Shown: positions 10,334-20,339 of the stretch, piece after piece | Layout: each line of letters opens with the position of its first letter | Position numbering within the stretch: the first letter of the stretch is position 1 | Source of the DNA: Nemertoderma westbladi | Lineage: Eukaryota; Xenacoelomorpha; Nemertodermatida; Nemertodermatidae | Direction of reading: 5' to 3' | Assembly: GCA_032718475.1 (NCBI GenBank) | Contig: JAUCBJ010004660.1 | Span: 1 to 37,046 of the forward strand | DNA length: 37,046 bases | Notes under the pieces: generated by a model | Told to the model about the DNA's origin: nothing | Databases searched by the model: none | The model's input: the letters and a program-made list of their open reading frames with translations, nothing else | Translations under genes and position numbers: made by a program

Positions 10334-10358
10334 TTTTGTCGTCGCTTGTATGTTGTAA

Positions 10359-10631
10359 CTCGGAAAAAAAACTGGTATATAGAATTATTCATAAGATTTT
10401 TATTTATCTAATAAAGAAATATTATTGTATACTACAAGATATGACACACATCAGTAATGAAATATGGCCTTATTTTACTATTATAAAATTTTATAATGTT
10501 ATAAATTTACCAAAAAATTTATACACAATATATAAATTATATCACTTACGTTGTACATACCACATAATATAAATTACAAAATCAGATCCCACAAGCCCTA
10601 CGTATTGTAAATCAGATTTTCTATAATCCTT
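10359..10631. other. Unique AT-rich spacer between the two duplicated units
   Basis: These 273 bp are absent from both flanks of copy 2. I see no gene or repeat in them. The chance open frame at 10336-10572 is low-complexity (Ile, Tyr and Asn rich). Confidence 0.6.
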
Positions 10632-10689
10632 CAATACGAATTCACATTCACATGTACATTCTCCCTCCCCCCCTCCCCCCCTTCCCACT

Positions 10690-10990
10690 TCCTCTCTTAC
10701 ACTTCCTGTGTGCTTCGACTTTTGCTACAGTATATTTCAGCCTAGTGATAACATTTTTTGCTGTCACCATTGCAACAATGATTTTCATATACAATGCGGG
10801 AGTTTCCTTACCATCAATGAATATAACACTAGACATAATAAATCTACTTGGTGTATATTTTGTTACTGTTCTATTTTTTCTTTCTCTACTATCCCAGACA
10901 ATGACGATTATTTTTTTTCAAACAGTGATATTTCAAGTTTTCGAAACGAAGGGAATTTTAATAGTTCAGTGGACGACTTTTTTTAAATCC
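10690..10990 (+). pseudogene. LINE ORF2 N-terminus with PHD-like zinc finger (copy A')
   Basis: The frame 10708-10986 repeats the copy A finger with few changes: FDFC replaces CDFC as part of VCFDFC, and CHHC, DFHIQC and WCIFC are all kept. The acidic linker follows (IPDNDDYFFSNSD). It ends at the same point as copy A, where the nested RTE-like element starts, showing that the insertion predates the duplication. Confidence 0.65.
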
Positions 10991-10994
10991 GTGT

Positions 10995-12740
10995 TAGTTT
11001 CTTAAACAATCAGGACTTACCTGGCAAACTGTGAATGAGGTATCTGGGCGGAAAAGTTGTGCAAAGGGGCGCCTCAAAGCCGATAGTCCCGAAGAACGTG
11101 TGGGGAAGTGGAAAAATCACTTCAGCAACTTGCTTGGGCAGCCACCAAACATCGAGGTCAGCCCTACAAGGAAAATATATGACACGACACAGGAGACTGT
11201 CAGGAGACTGATATAGAGACAGGGGACTTCACATCTGCCGAACTCCAAAGAAGCATTAAAAGCATGTCAAATAATAAAGCGAGTGGATTAGATGAAATTC
11301 CAGCGGAGGTATGGAAAACAGGAGCGCTAAACAGACCATTATTGAATGTTTGCAACCGGATGTTAAAAGGGGAAAAGCCTCCACCAATTTGGACTAAAGC
11401 TCAACTAAAGCCTCTCCCAAAGAAAGGAGACCTCGGCATACCAACAAACTATCGTGGAATCTGTCTGCTTGTGGTAGCTGCCAAAATATACAATAAAATG
11501 ATTCTATATAGGATTAGGCCTCCCATAGAGAAACTACTGCATAAGAGCCAAAACGGATTTCGACCAAGTAGATCAACAATAGATCCGATACTTGCACTAC
11601 GGAAACTGTTTGAAGGAATTAAGTCAAAGAATCTCCCCGCAGTCATGACTTTTGTGTGGACTTCAAGAAGGCACTCGACTCCAACCATAGAGGGAAAATG
11701 CTTGAAATCCTAAGAGCTTATGGAATTCTAGAAGTAATCGTTGCTGGCATTGGATTGTTATATTGTGACACAGAAGCACAGGTACTCTCACCAGATGGTG
11801 AAACTGAGTTTTTCTCAATCCTGGCTGGCGTACTGCAAGGTGACACATTAGCACCATTACTGTTTGTAATTGTACTGGATTACTCAATGAGGACGGCCAT
11901 AAAGGGTGAAGATCTGGGATTCACACTTCAAGAACGCATAAGTAGTAGATATCCGGCAACTACAGTCACAGACACCGACTTTGCGGATGACATTGCCCCC
12001 TGCTCTCTAATACGCTAGCAGATGCACAGCTTCTACTTAATAAAGTGGAGAGGGCTGCTAAGGAGGTTGGATTGCATATAAATGCTACCAAGACCGAATT
12101 CATGACTTTTAATGTTGATGGAAACTTGACAACCATTGATAATAATCAACTAAGGAAGGTTGACGACTTCCAGTACATAGGATCATGGATAGAGAGTAGC
12201 AAAAAGGACATTGAAGTTAGGAAAGCAAAGGCTTGGGTAGCTCTATCAAAAATGGATACCATCTGGAAATCAGATCTCCCCAGGCACTTGAAGGCTAAGT
12301 TCTTTCGAGCCACAGTGGAAAGTGTATTTTTATACGGGGGTGAGACCTGGACACTAACTAAATCACTTGAACAACGAATTAATGGTTGCTACACAAGACT
12401 ACTAAGGGAAGCCCTCAACATCAGCTGGAGAGAACACATGACAAATGCCGAGCTTTATGGTACAATACCACCTGTATCAACCACCCTCCGTGAACGCAGA
12501 TTAAGATTCTTTGGGCACTGCTGGCGAAGTAAAGACGAGGTCATATCAGATCTACTTTTCTGGCAACCAACTCATGGAAAGCGTAGTCGTGGACGACCGG
12601 CCATTACATATATAGATAAACTTGAAAGGGATACTGAACTTGGGAGAATCGAAATTGCGACAACTATGGAGAATCGGGAAGCCTGGAAGGATCTCATTTC
12701 CACTGTCCGAGTTCGCTCGACTTAGTAGTAGTAGTAGTAG
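10995..12740 (+). pseudogene. RTE-like LINE, 5'-truncated, nested (copy A')
   Basis: This is the better preserved copy. Frames are 11031-11216 (NEVSGRKSCAKG), 11264-11713 (NNKASGLDEIPAEVWKTG, FRPSRSTID), 11656-12018 (GVLQGDTLAPLLFVIVLDY, DTDFADD) and an unbroken 226-residue C-terminal frame at 12045-12725. The last contains LHINATKTEFMTFN, FQYIGSWI, SVFLYGGETWTLTKSLEQR and RRLRFFGHCWR. In RTE elements this part holds the RT thumb and a conserved C-terminal domain. At least three frame breaks remain, so no full-length protein is possible. The 3' end is a (TAG)n tract at 12722-12740. There is no endonuclease. Confidence 0.8.
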
Positions 12741-14085
12741 GATCCAGATCAAAATGTAATAAATTCTGTATTTTCAGGTGGGTACTACAACGAACTCAAA
12801 TTTGACCAAGAATTGTCTCAACGACTCTATGAGTATTTTTCATTTAAATATACGCAGCCTATCGCATAACTTTTCTTGACTATACGATTTCATTATTTTC
12901 CCATAACAATTATGGTGTAGTTTTGCTCTGGATTTTAATATTAATCTTCTCAAAATAAACAACGTTTTTATAAATTATTTAAATATTTTGCACTCCAACG
13001 CTTTTATTCAAACTATAAAAAACCCCACGAGAATAACTAAGTTTTCAAAAACACTTATAGATCATATATCTACTAATATCACAACGGCAGTATGCAACGC
13101 TGGTGATTTACTCACAGAAATTGGCTCCACGGACCACCTACCAACTTTTTTAGTGTAAACAAAATATTCATCGTATTTTAAACAAAATGAATCGAAAATA
13201 ACACCTATGATTATTCAAAGTTTAATTTGCCCTTATTCCAAAATAGTCTGCCAAATAATCAATGCTGGTCTTACGATAATCTTCAATTAAACCCTAATGA
13301 TAAATTCAACACGTTTTGTGATAATTTTGAAGATATTTCACCAAAACTGTGTCCAAGAAACTTATTCCGCGAAAGCCTTGGCTAACAACCTCTTTATTTA
13401 AATGTGTGCACAATAAAAATAAGTTATATGCAATCTACGTTGCAAGACCCACACAAGAAAATCATTCTACCTATAAACAGTATAGGAATAAACTAACCAC
13501 ACTTCTTCGAATGGCAGAAATTATTATTATAGTAGAGAGTTTGAAAATAATAAAACAAATATTCAAAAAACTTGGAAAACCATAAACACAGCTCCTAAGC
13601 AACTTGTAATTAAGAATACGATAATAGCCAGACAATTATTACAGAGAGCCCCTTAGCATTGCAGAATAATTTAATAATTTTTTCACTTTAATTGGTCCAA
13701 AATTATCTGAACAAATTCCACATTCGTCCCGATCTCCTACAAGATATATTACATAAAAAACAACATAAATCTTTCTCACTTATTGAAACTACACCGGTTG
13801 AGGTTCATTACTATTTACTGCATTTAAAAGAGGATTCTGCTTCAAACCACCCATTTCCAGTTAAATTAGTTAAATTATTATGTTATAATATTAGAGCTGG
13901 AACTTTCCCAGACACACTAAAGCAGGCCAAAGTTATACCCGCATACAAAGGCAATGATCCACGTAGTACATTCAGTCATCGTCCGATTTCTGTCGATTTT
14001 TAGTAAAAATTTTGAACAATCATTAATTCCCAGTTTGTATCATATCTTGAATATACTTCTAAACTTACTTCTAATCAATATGGAT
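12741..14085 (+). pseudogene. LINE ORF2 endonuclease and connector, truncated (copy A')
   Basis: The host LINE resumes at GATCCAGATC as in copy A. Most of the endonuclease N-terminus is deleted near 12877. The distal endonuclease (PTRITKFSKTLIDHI near 13030), the connector 13349-13585 (KPWLTTSLF, NKNKLYAIYV) and the RT start 13692-14003 remain. The latter has LLHLKEDSASNHPFPVKLVK and FPDTLKQAKVIPAYKG, which keeps the frame better than copy A. The palm with the catalytic residues is lost at the 14085 deletion junction. Confidence 0.7.
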
Positions 14086-14650
14086 CCAGTTCTTCCAAGG
14101 AGACTTCTAATCCGGAAAAATTTCGTAACGTTGTTCATAATCTAATTAAGCGCTTGGGGATTTCATTTGATTGCGTCGTTGTTTTCCATAGAATTGGAAT
14201 AACCAAACCCAGCAAGATCCTCTGGTTCGACACCAAGCCGTCAGAACTCACCTCCAATTGTTGTCAAGTTTTATTGCCACTCAAATCGAACCATTGCAAT
14301 TCGTAACAGAAATGAAATTTTGCTTGCTTATGTCACACCTTAATTCCATAAGATTGTGCTGGTTATGCGACATCAAATACCTAAAAAAAAAGAAATCGAA
14401 CCACTCCGCATTCTCCCATAATGGGAAAGTTCTATATAGAGTCACAGAAGGGAAGAAACCATGGCGAGTCAGTTCATCCGCTGATGTGGAAGTTCTGAAA
14501 GAGAAGTTCAGCTCGCCTCGCTCTCGCACAAAGACGAATCTTCTGGATAAACCAATGCGAACCCGATCCGTGACGAATGATATATCGATTGTCGGGGAAA
14601 CCGACGACGGTGCCGCAGTCCAGAGTGCTGGCAGCACTGACAATCCTTGA
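14086..14650 (+). pseudogene. LINE ORF1 remnant (copy B')
   Basis: This matches 8955-9507: the RRM-like segment (FRNVVHNLIKRLGISFD, FHRIGITKPSKILW) and the basic C-terminal frame (14258-14650, DVEVLKEKFSSPRSRTK). The coiled coil is missing because the deletion junction removes it. A 9-bp insertion lies near 14430 relative to copy B. It cannot make a functional ORF1 protein. Confidence 0.6.
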
Positions 14651-15100
14651 GAAACTACCTAGCTTACAATCTATAGATATCAGATAGAAATAAGTTACAT
14701 GCAATTATTTTTATTAATCCTACAGTAAAACTAAACGGAACCACGAAATAGTGTATACTATTTTCAGAGATATCTGAAAATCCGAACGTGTTTAACTGTT
14801 TAATTTCGCCTGATTTTCCTCATTGTAATTTGCGCAAACTTATTATATTTCTCTTCTTTCTTTCTTTGTCAATGATTAAGCAGATTATGTACTACTAATA
14901 TTTAGTTATACTATATATTCGAAATAGTATGTTGTATTTATCTACTACCATATCCAAGTAGCAAAGTATAATGGTAATATGACTGACACACCATGGTGCA
15001 AGTTATTAGTTTATAAAGTAAGTTTTATCTCGACTGAGGTAGTCCTACCTCCTCGCATATTTAGGACCCCCTGATTTATTATACCTGATTAATATTCCCT
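14651..15100 (+). other. Spacer between LINE ORF1 and ORF2 (copy B')
   Basis: Near-identical repeat of 9508-9958. No gene is seen in it. Confidence 0.5.
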
Positions 15101-15283
15101 ATGAGTCTTTCCAACCCACTAAGATGCCATTTTTGTTTTGTCCCTATCTGAAATAATGAACCCAAACTCAACTGTGTTATCTGCAATAATATTTACCACG
15201 TCCCCTGTGGAACTCATTTAAATATCCAAAATATACTAAATAATCCTGATAACATTTATTGCACCCTATGCTGTGTGACTTGA
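15101..15283 (+). pseudogene. PHD-like zinc finger, LINE ORF2 start (copy B')
   Basis: The copy of 9959-10141 begins at the same ATG. It has RCHFC, a TGA stop in place of the Leu codon after CFVPI, then LNCVIC and IYHVPC. It is therefore more damaged than copy B. The acidic linker of an ORF2 appears 360 bp further on (about 15640), so the LTR between them may interrupt one ORF2. Confidence 0.55.
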
Positions 15284-15294
15284 ATTGTGCCAAA

Positions 15295-15461
15295 TGTTAT
15301 AAGGCATGGCCTAATATATATATATTCTCAGTGTGTAATATTTTGGTGGAGGTTGTCCGGTACCGTACCGGTACCGGTACGGTTGTTCAGACTATTGTGT
15401 GTTGTCAGTTGTATCATAACTGTCAGTAGTTGTTGAAGTTATTATCAGAGAGCTTTTAACA
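15295..15461 (+). mobile_element. Short LTR (167 bp), second copy
   Basis: Same length and ends (TGTTA, TAACA) as 10153-10319, with the internal palindrome at 15362-15383. Downstream, GAGTTTTTAACA recurs at about 15622-15633, which could be the end of a partner LTR, but the rest of that LTR is not recognisable. Confidence 0.5.
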
Positions 15462-15462
15462 A

Positions 15463-15475
15463 TGGTAGCAGAGCG
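15463..15475 (+). promoter_or_regulatory. Primer binding site, Met-tRNA type (second copy)
   Basis: TGGTAGCAGAGCG lies one base after the LTR, as in the first copy. Internal sequence is shared for only 25 bp before the duplication ends at 15500. Confidence 0.5.
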
Positions 15476-15633
15476 TTTTGTCGTCGCTTGTATGTTGTAA
15501 ATTAATTCCTGAATTGCAGAATTAATTGTTGTATTTTGGATCAAGGACTTGATTTGGATACCGTGTGGCCGGTAGGTACCTGATACACAGTACCGGCAAA
15601 AAATGGAGGATGGAGGTTCTTGGGGAGTTTTTA

Positions 15634-15825
15634 ACATACTATACTGAAAACTTCCCATTTTGCACAGCTCCAGACACTGACACCGATATATTCTATAACG
15701 ACGACGAAGTTGACTTCAACCTGCCACATAACTATGATGGCAATGACAAAACATTCCAAGACATTGACCCAGACCAAAACCTACATTCTAATAATACAGA
15801 TGGCAACTATTTTTGTCAATTTTTT
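15634..15825 (+). pseudogene. LINE ORF2 acidic linker fragment
   Basis: Within the open frame 15565-15936 the part from about 15640 reads ENFPFCTAPDTDTDIFYN, then an acidic stretch and DIDPDQN, then NYFC. This matches the linker after the PHD finger in copy A (FPFSTIPDNDDDIFSNSD) and the DPDQN at the endonuclease side (3210). It shows what the segment disrupted by the RTE-like element looks like uninterrupted. The rest of the open frame, after about 15830, is antisense to an L1-like RT and is not coding on this strand. Confidence 0.6.
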
Positions 15826-15859
15826 AAAGTCTACTTTTTAGACTGTATAAAATTTGCTT

Positions 15860-16051
15860 TATTTTGGCATTCATGTACTTTTTTTCCAAAATATAGCAAA
15901 CTTATTAATTACGTCTTCACAATTCTGCACATGTAAATCTAATGAAGTGTGCACATTTCCATCAATCACTAAACATTGCCCCTAAGTACATATAACTAGT
16001 GCAATATTTAACTTTTAAATTCTTACTACCAAGTCACATTTATCTACTTTA
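15860..16051 (-). pseudogene. L1-like LINE reverse transcriptase, distal part
   Basis: The minus strand encodes, with one frame change, a YLG-containing segment (SYMYLGAMFSD) followed by DGNVHTSLDLHVQNCEDV and FAIFWKK. This is the part that follows the palm domain in L1-like reverse transcriptases. It is the direct continuation of 17997-17746: removing the piggyBac element and one TTAA brings the two pieces together in frame for about 14 codons before a stop. The 5' and 3' ends of the LINE are missing. Confidence 0.65.
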
Positions 16052-16055
16052 TTAA

Positions 16056-16068
16056 CCCTTTTAGTACT
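16056..16068 (+). repeat. piggyBac left terminal inverted repeat
   Basis: CCCTTTTAGTACT follows TTAA directly. A TTGTACC motif at 16084-16090 is shared, inverted, with the subterminal repeats of the other end. Confidence 0.9.
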
Positions 16069-16270
16069 GAATTGGAAAATATCTTGTACCTCCAGAACCT
16101 GAATATATTTTATGAAATTATAAAAATATTTCTTAAACTTCAACAAATGTCACAGGCTTGCTTCCTTTCAAAATAATCTATGTTTCCCCAATTATGAGGT
16201 TGTTTTTACCGTAGATTTCATTTCCGAAGTCTGTTTTTCTGTACAGCCTATCCTTCCTTATGTGTCTGTT

Positions 16271-16293
16271 GTCTGTCTGTCTGTCTGTCTGTC
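16271..16293 (+). repeat. (GTCT)n microsatellite
   Basis: Six tandem GTCT units, the last lacking one base, in noncoding DNA between the piggyBac left end and the transposase fragment. Confidence 0.95.
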
Positions 16294-16379
16294 AAATAGA
16301 AAAATTGTGTTTCAACTGAAATCTGAATCTCCTTTTGGGTAATCAATGCCGTGGAATTCGAATCTAACAATAACTCTCC

Positions 16380-16952
16380 CTACCATGTGCCAAAACCAGT
16401 TGGACCGATGAATTTCTTCATCTCAGCCACAGTGATTACCTTCCACTTCTTAGCACAAGTACCATCATCGTTTGTGTAAAATTTCTGAGCACGGATGTTT
16501 GTCCACGTGGCGACAGCTTCAAATAGCTGATCAGGTAGAAACACTTGGAAGTAGTCAATTACACTAAATTCAGAAGTGTCAATCCCATTGTTCCACCCCG
16601 GTGTTCCACTAAAATCGAATTGGACACTAAAACTAACGTCACTGGCTTCAGTGACAACATCCCACCCGTCACCTGGTAGAGGTGCAATTGCATAACGAGA
16701 GCTGCTGTCTGATGAGTCGTCGGAATCATCAACAGAACCCTCACTTGAACTACTAGCTGCATCACCCTGGTTATCCCCACTTTCCATTCCCGTCACATCG
16801 TCACCACTTTCTCCACTACCATCAACATAATCATCGACTTCATCGTCGCTCTCATTACTTAGAGTAAAACCATAGTAATTAACAGGATGGCGATCTCTTT
16901 CAGGTCTGTCTGCCATGGCCACTGTTAGACTGTTAGACGTACAGTCACTCAA
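16380..16952 (-). pseudogene. piggyBac transposase N-terminal fragment
   Basis: The 190-residue frame has an N-terminus rich in Asp, Glu and Ser (residues 35-85), typical of piggyBac transposases. The start of the conserved domain follows: GTPGWNN, then VIDYFQVFLPDQLFEAVATW and an MKKFIG motif at the end. After MKKFIG the reading leaves the family and stops within eight codons, so about two thirds of the protein is missing, including all three catalytic Asp residues. The start is probably the second Met (MADRPERDRH) rather than the first. A truncated protein of this kind could still be made, but it could not cut DNA. Confidence 0.85.
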
Positions 16953-17155
16953 TATAGGCCCTAATAATTAATATAATCAGATAATCGTATTATATAATAT
17001 AATAAATAGTATATATCAGTATATTCCAAATGGCACAAGTAGGCTGCCGGTAATAGGCTACACTTAATTTCACTAGGCCTATTACAGTATATATTATGAG
17101 AATAAATTCTACCGTAATTCTAATTCACTACGCACTACGTACCGGTAATAATAAT

Positions 17156-17165
17156 AATAATAATT
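17156..17165 (+). repeat. (TAA)n microsatellite
   Basis: A short run of TAA units inside the piggyBac element, upstream of the transposase fragment. The surrounding stretch 16953-17650 holds no gene that I can see. Confidence 0.8.
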
Positions 17166-17677
17166 AATTGATATAGGCCTATACCGGTAATAAATAATTA
17201 TTATAAATTTATATGATAATTATAGGCCTAATAAAAAACAGCATACGTCATACACATAAGTGCAGCAGTGCCGTAAATTGATTCACAAATGACTGACTGA
17301 ATATACAATTACTAACAAATGGATGGATGGAACGTAGTAGCTTTAGTCACCTACAGGATAATATTATGATGTGTTATCCAATCACAAACGAGATAACAAA
17401 CCACTCCAGGGTTTAGGGCACGGTACCCCGTAATGTATAATGGATAGTAGTCAACAATCTACCTACAACCAATTCGCCCTGCCTCAACAAAGGCAGCAAA
17501 GTTGGAAGTAAAAGGCCTAGATTTGAATCTCCATAGAAGGCAAGGTAAACCCATTAGCCAATCAAATGGCTGCAAAAAAATTTCAAAAATTATTGTCCTA
17601 AGGCACTGAATAGTGAATTGGAACACTTTCTAAGGCGCTGTTGGGTGGTGGATGGCCTGCTTATCAAGTGAGATGCC

Positions 17678-17745
17678 ATGGTACAACAGTTGGGACATAG
17701 CGCAGGTGGTTATGGTACAACAGGTGGGACATAGTACTAAAAGGG
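17678..17745 (+). repeat. piggyBac right end: two subterminal repeats and terminal repeat
   Basis: Two 23-bp direct repeats, 17678-17700 and 17712-17734, share ATGGTACAACAG then TGGGACATAG and differ at one base. The second runs into the terminal repeat at 17733-17745. Such subterminal repeats are candidate transposase binding sites. Confidence 0.85.
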
Positions 17746-17749
17746 TTAA

Positions 17750-17997
17750 TACCATTTATAACAAAAAAATTGGTTTTTTACATTCATTACCATACCTGAC
17801 CCTTCGCAAAATTGTAACAAAGCATCTAATTTTAATAAACATTTTTCTCGATATGTGGACAATATGACGGTCTCATCCATCAGTAACAACATGCTAATTG
17901 TCCCTAAAAACCCGTCCACTTTTACCGCATTATATTTTATCATTGAGACCAATCTGTCAATATACATACAGAATAAAAACACTGAGGTAGGAGCACC
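17750..17997 (-). pseudogene. L1-like LINE reverse transcriptase, palm part
   Basis: The minus strand encodes GAPTSVFLFCMYIDRLVSMI (RT motif B region), then FLGTISMLLLMDETVIL (motif C) and LDALLQFCEGSGMVMNVK (motif D). In active relatives motif C is expected to carry two Asp; here it reads MDET, so the second Asp is replaced by Glu and catalysis would be impaired. The 5' side stops at 17997. The 3' side is cut by the piggyBac element at 17746 and continues at 16051. It overlaps by about ten residues with the end of the plus-strand fragment at 8512, showing a second copy of the same family. Confidence 0.75.
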
Positions 17998-18000
17998 ACT

Positions 18001-18549
18001 ATTTCACTTTTTTTATCTTTCACTATTTTTTTCACTATTTATCTTTATTTATTTATCGCAATTGGTTGACTCAAAGAAAATTAACATTTATAATCATACA
18101 ATCACTACTAGTACTGGGTAAGTAAGTTTTTTTTAATTTTTATGGATAATGGTGATGTTTTTTTTTATTTTGGTGGTTGAGCTTTGAGAGGAGTTGGCTG
18201 TAGCGGGGGCTAGTGTAGCTAATTCCTTTCATCGTCCAATTGGATGGGGAGGGGTGGGTTTTACAGTGGGGTATGGAATTTAAGGCTCGTCTTTCCAACC
18301 AAGTATGGCAGAGTATACCAAGTATGGTCAAAGTATGCCATTTTTATTTTTAGATATTTTAGTCTGATTTTTATCTTATTAATTTATTATATTATTTTAA
18401 CGTTAAGAATGCTTTTGTATTGTTATTATTATTATTATTTTTAAATTTCGCTTTATATGAGATTTTTTTTTTATGAATTGACCTTTATTATTCGCCATTA
18501 TTTTAATAAGATGTTTGTTTCGATGTTATTTTAGTTCATGTAATAATAT
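18001..18549. other. AT-rich segment without a recognised gene
   Basis: This contains T-runs near 18008-18060 and 18127-18170 and a (TTA)n run at about 18421-18440. Chance open frames are low-complexity. No family is recognised. Confidence 0.6.
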
Positions 18550-18660
18550 TTATTTTAATTTATTTCCCAGTGATTTTTTCGATAAACTCTTTTTAATATT
18601 ATTATCTAACGCGTTCCAGACAATGGCACCGTGATATTTGAGTGATTCTGTGTCTGTGTC
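18550..18660 (-). pseudogene. LINE ORF2 C-terminal scrap at the BEL insertion edge
   Basis: The minus strand reads 36 codons to a TAA at 18550-18552, with SLKYHGAIVWNALDNNIKKS. This matches the C-terminal G-x-x-x-W-N-x-L signature of Jockey/CR1-like ORF2 proteins. The upstream part is cut at 18660 by the LTR, so the BEL element landed within or next to an older LINE. I found no matching continuation beyond the other LTR at 35420. Confidence 0.55.
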
Positions 18661-20021
18661 TATTAGAAGAGACAGTAACAATACCTGCAATATCCTACTG
18701 TAAAGTTTGTGAATCAAATCATAAATCCGACCTTCTCACCAAAACAGTAAACTTCAAGTAAGCGAATATATTGCAGTATCGATCTCTTATAACCGGTGAG
18801 GCAGAAAACAGTCTACGAGCAGACAAACTTCGATAAAACAAAATCCCGCGCAGCGAATCCTAAAATCAGGCTGACTCACTGACGGACTAAAAGGCTCGTA
18901 TACTTTGCCGCGGTGTGATTTATATGGTTGGGCAAAAAGGGACGCTAGCTAGGTACAGAGGCAGAGATTTGGAGATGTCTAACTAGCGGGCAAAGCACAG
19001 TACGGACAAAAGTTAATTTTATATATTTTGAGGTGTAAATAATTTCTAACGCGCGTGTGTTAGTTCTGAACGGTCAAAAACAGTTTTGCTCCTTCACATA
19101 TATAATTACTGGGTACGGTGTGCATTTTACGAATATTCTAATTTTGTAACTTGTAGGTCCAATCCAAGGTCCAAGGTTCCTTCCCCTCTTGCGTATTTCC
19201 AGGACTCAAATTCAGGCATAAGGTTAATGCTACGCCCAGAATTCGGCAATTTTTAATTTACCAGGTCCCTGATACTAAGAAGAGATGTGTTAGTTTACTA
19301 CTGTAGGCGTACAGTTACTAATAGCTATCCTGGCGTCCTATCTAGAATTTTAGTCACCCAGGTAGGCCGGGTAACTTCCTATCAGGGCGTTGGCGGGGAC
19401 ACGGTAGATGTTAGTATATCCCTAATAGCCTCAATTTATTTGCGCCTAGTTGTAAACTGCCCTACCGCCTGAACGGTACAATCCCAATTCAGGTGAAAAC
19501 ACAACAACCCTCCTAGCCTACAAGTTCTAATGCAACAGACACCGTTGTACTGCAAATAGTCACAGACGCACCTGTACTTAGCAAGAGTTAGGCGTACAGT
19601 TTGCTGCACCCTACCAATGTGTATGCTTCGTACCGGTGTGCCTACGTCCTATCTGCGTACTAGTATCTGCCTGCGCTCTCCCCCCGTAGGAATGTGAAGG
19701 TCTACTGTGGTTTTTTCCTGAATCAAGACAGTACAGTCCCTAAGATGTAATTTTAGGCTCACAGCGTGTCACTACTTCTACCTTTTGATCTTTGGTCTTA
19801 TGCTTAGGTAGCAAGGCGTCGAACGCTGTCTAACCTTTCAGGCGATGGGCGAATAACTCAAGATGGTATTGCGGGTTGTCTCTTGTCTACATTCCCCCGA
19901 TGTTCCCGTTCATTGCTGCGGCCCGATCTCTAGCCGGCCATCCTGTCCCTTAGCTGGGTTCACCGTGGTGAAGCATAGTAAAACAGATAGAAAAGGGCAG
20001 ATGTGACTAGTATTTCTAACT

Positions 20022-20027
20022 TTTATT
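20022..20027 (-). terminator. Candidate polyadenylation signal in the 3' LTR
   Basis: AATAAA on the minus strand, about 110 bp after the TATA box. It lies in the 775-bp part that the right LTR lacks, so only the downstream LTR carries it. Confidence 0.4.
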
Positions 20028-20134
20028 ACAAAATCAAACAGATAAGTGAATGATAAGATAAGATAACTAATAAGTTCAGAAAGATATAGATAGAATGCAC
20101 TGAGATAATAAAGTTACTAATGAACGAAATCGCA

Positions 20135-20144
20135 CCTTTATATA
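20135..20144 (-). promoter_or_regulatory. LTR TATA box (left LTR)
   Basis: The minus strand reads TATATAAAGG. Upstream are CCAAT elements near 20222, 20250 and 20280. The right LTR has the same box at 35134-35143, where it would drive the element. The transcription start would be expected about 30 bp downstream, near 20110. Confidence 0.6.
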
Positions 20145-20339
20145 GCAAATTTGTGCTGCAATCAATCGAGAAAATTCTCGATTGTTCTATAGGTTCTAAC
20201 AGGTTTTTAAAGATAGCTATTGGTCCAGCTAATATATAACTTGCACGACATTGGTTACAATCAAATAACTACAGTCTCATTGGTACAGACAAATGCAATT
20301 AATTTGTAGCGGTCAATTTAAATGAGTTGAAATTCTGCA

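Larger units (their letters stand above)
1077..10358 (+). repeat. Duplicated LINE mosaic, copy 1 (longer)
   Basis: Positions 1077-4905 recur at 10632-14085 and positions 8955-10358 recur at 14086-15500, with only a few percent of differences by eye. Copy 1 carries 4906-8954 between the two halves and copy 2 does not. In copy 1 the LINE ORF2 reading continues across 4905 into a reverse transcriptase, and the ORF1 coiled coil continues across 8955. Copy 1 is therefore the ancestral arrangement and copy 2 the deleted one. The duplication includes the nested RTE-like element and the small LTR, so it happened after those insertions. Confidence 0.85.
10632..15500 (+). repeat. Duplicated LINE mosaic, copy 2 (4.05 kb deletion)
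   Basis: The left part, 10632-14085, matches 1077-4905, and the right part, 14086-15500, matches 8955-10358. The junction at 14085/14086 joins the middle of the LINE RT to the middle of an ORF1, with no more than a few bases of microhomology. A further loss near 12877 removes what corresponds to about 3345-3685 in copy 1. Confidence 0.85.
16056..17745 (-). mobile_element. piggyBac element, internally deleted
   Basis: The ends are the perfect 13-bp inverted repeats CCCTTTTAGTACT (16056-16068) and AGTACTAAAAGGG (17733-17745). They are flanked by TTAA on both sides (16052-16055 and 17746-17749), the target duplication unique to piggyBac. Subterminal repeats lie near the right end. Inside, on the minus strand, only the N-terminal part of a transposase remains. 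At 1690 bp it is shorter than an autonomous element (usually about 2.5 kb or more) and lacks the catalytic Asp region. It would need transposase supplied in trans to move. It is inserted in a minus-strand LINE. Confidence 0.9.

Noticed and set aside
16271-17165. A CRISPR-like array from the short repeats
   Set aside because: These are simple microsatellites without spacers, and the genome is eukaryotic.
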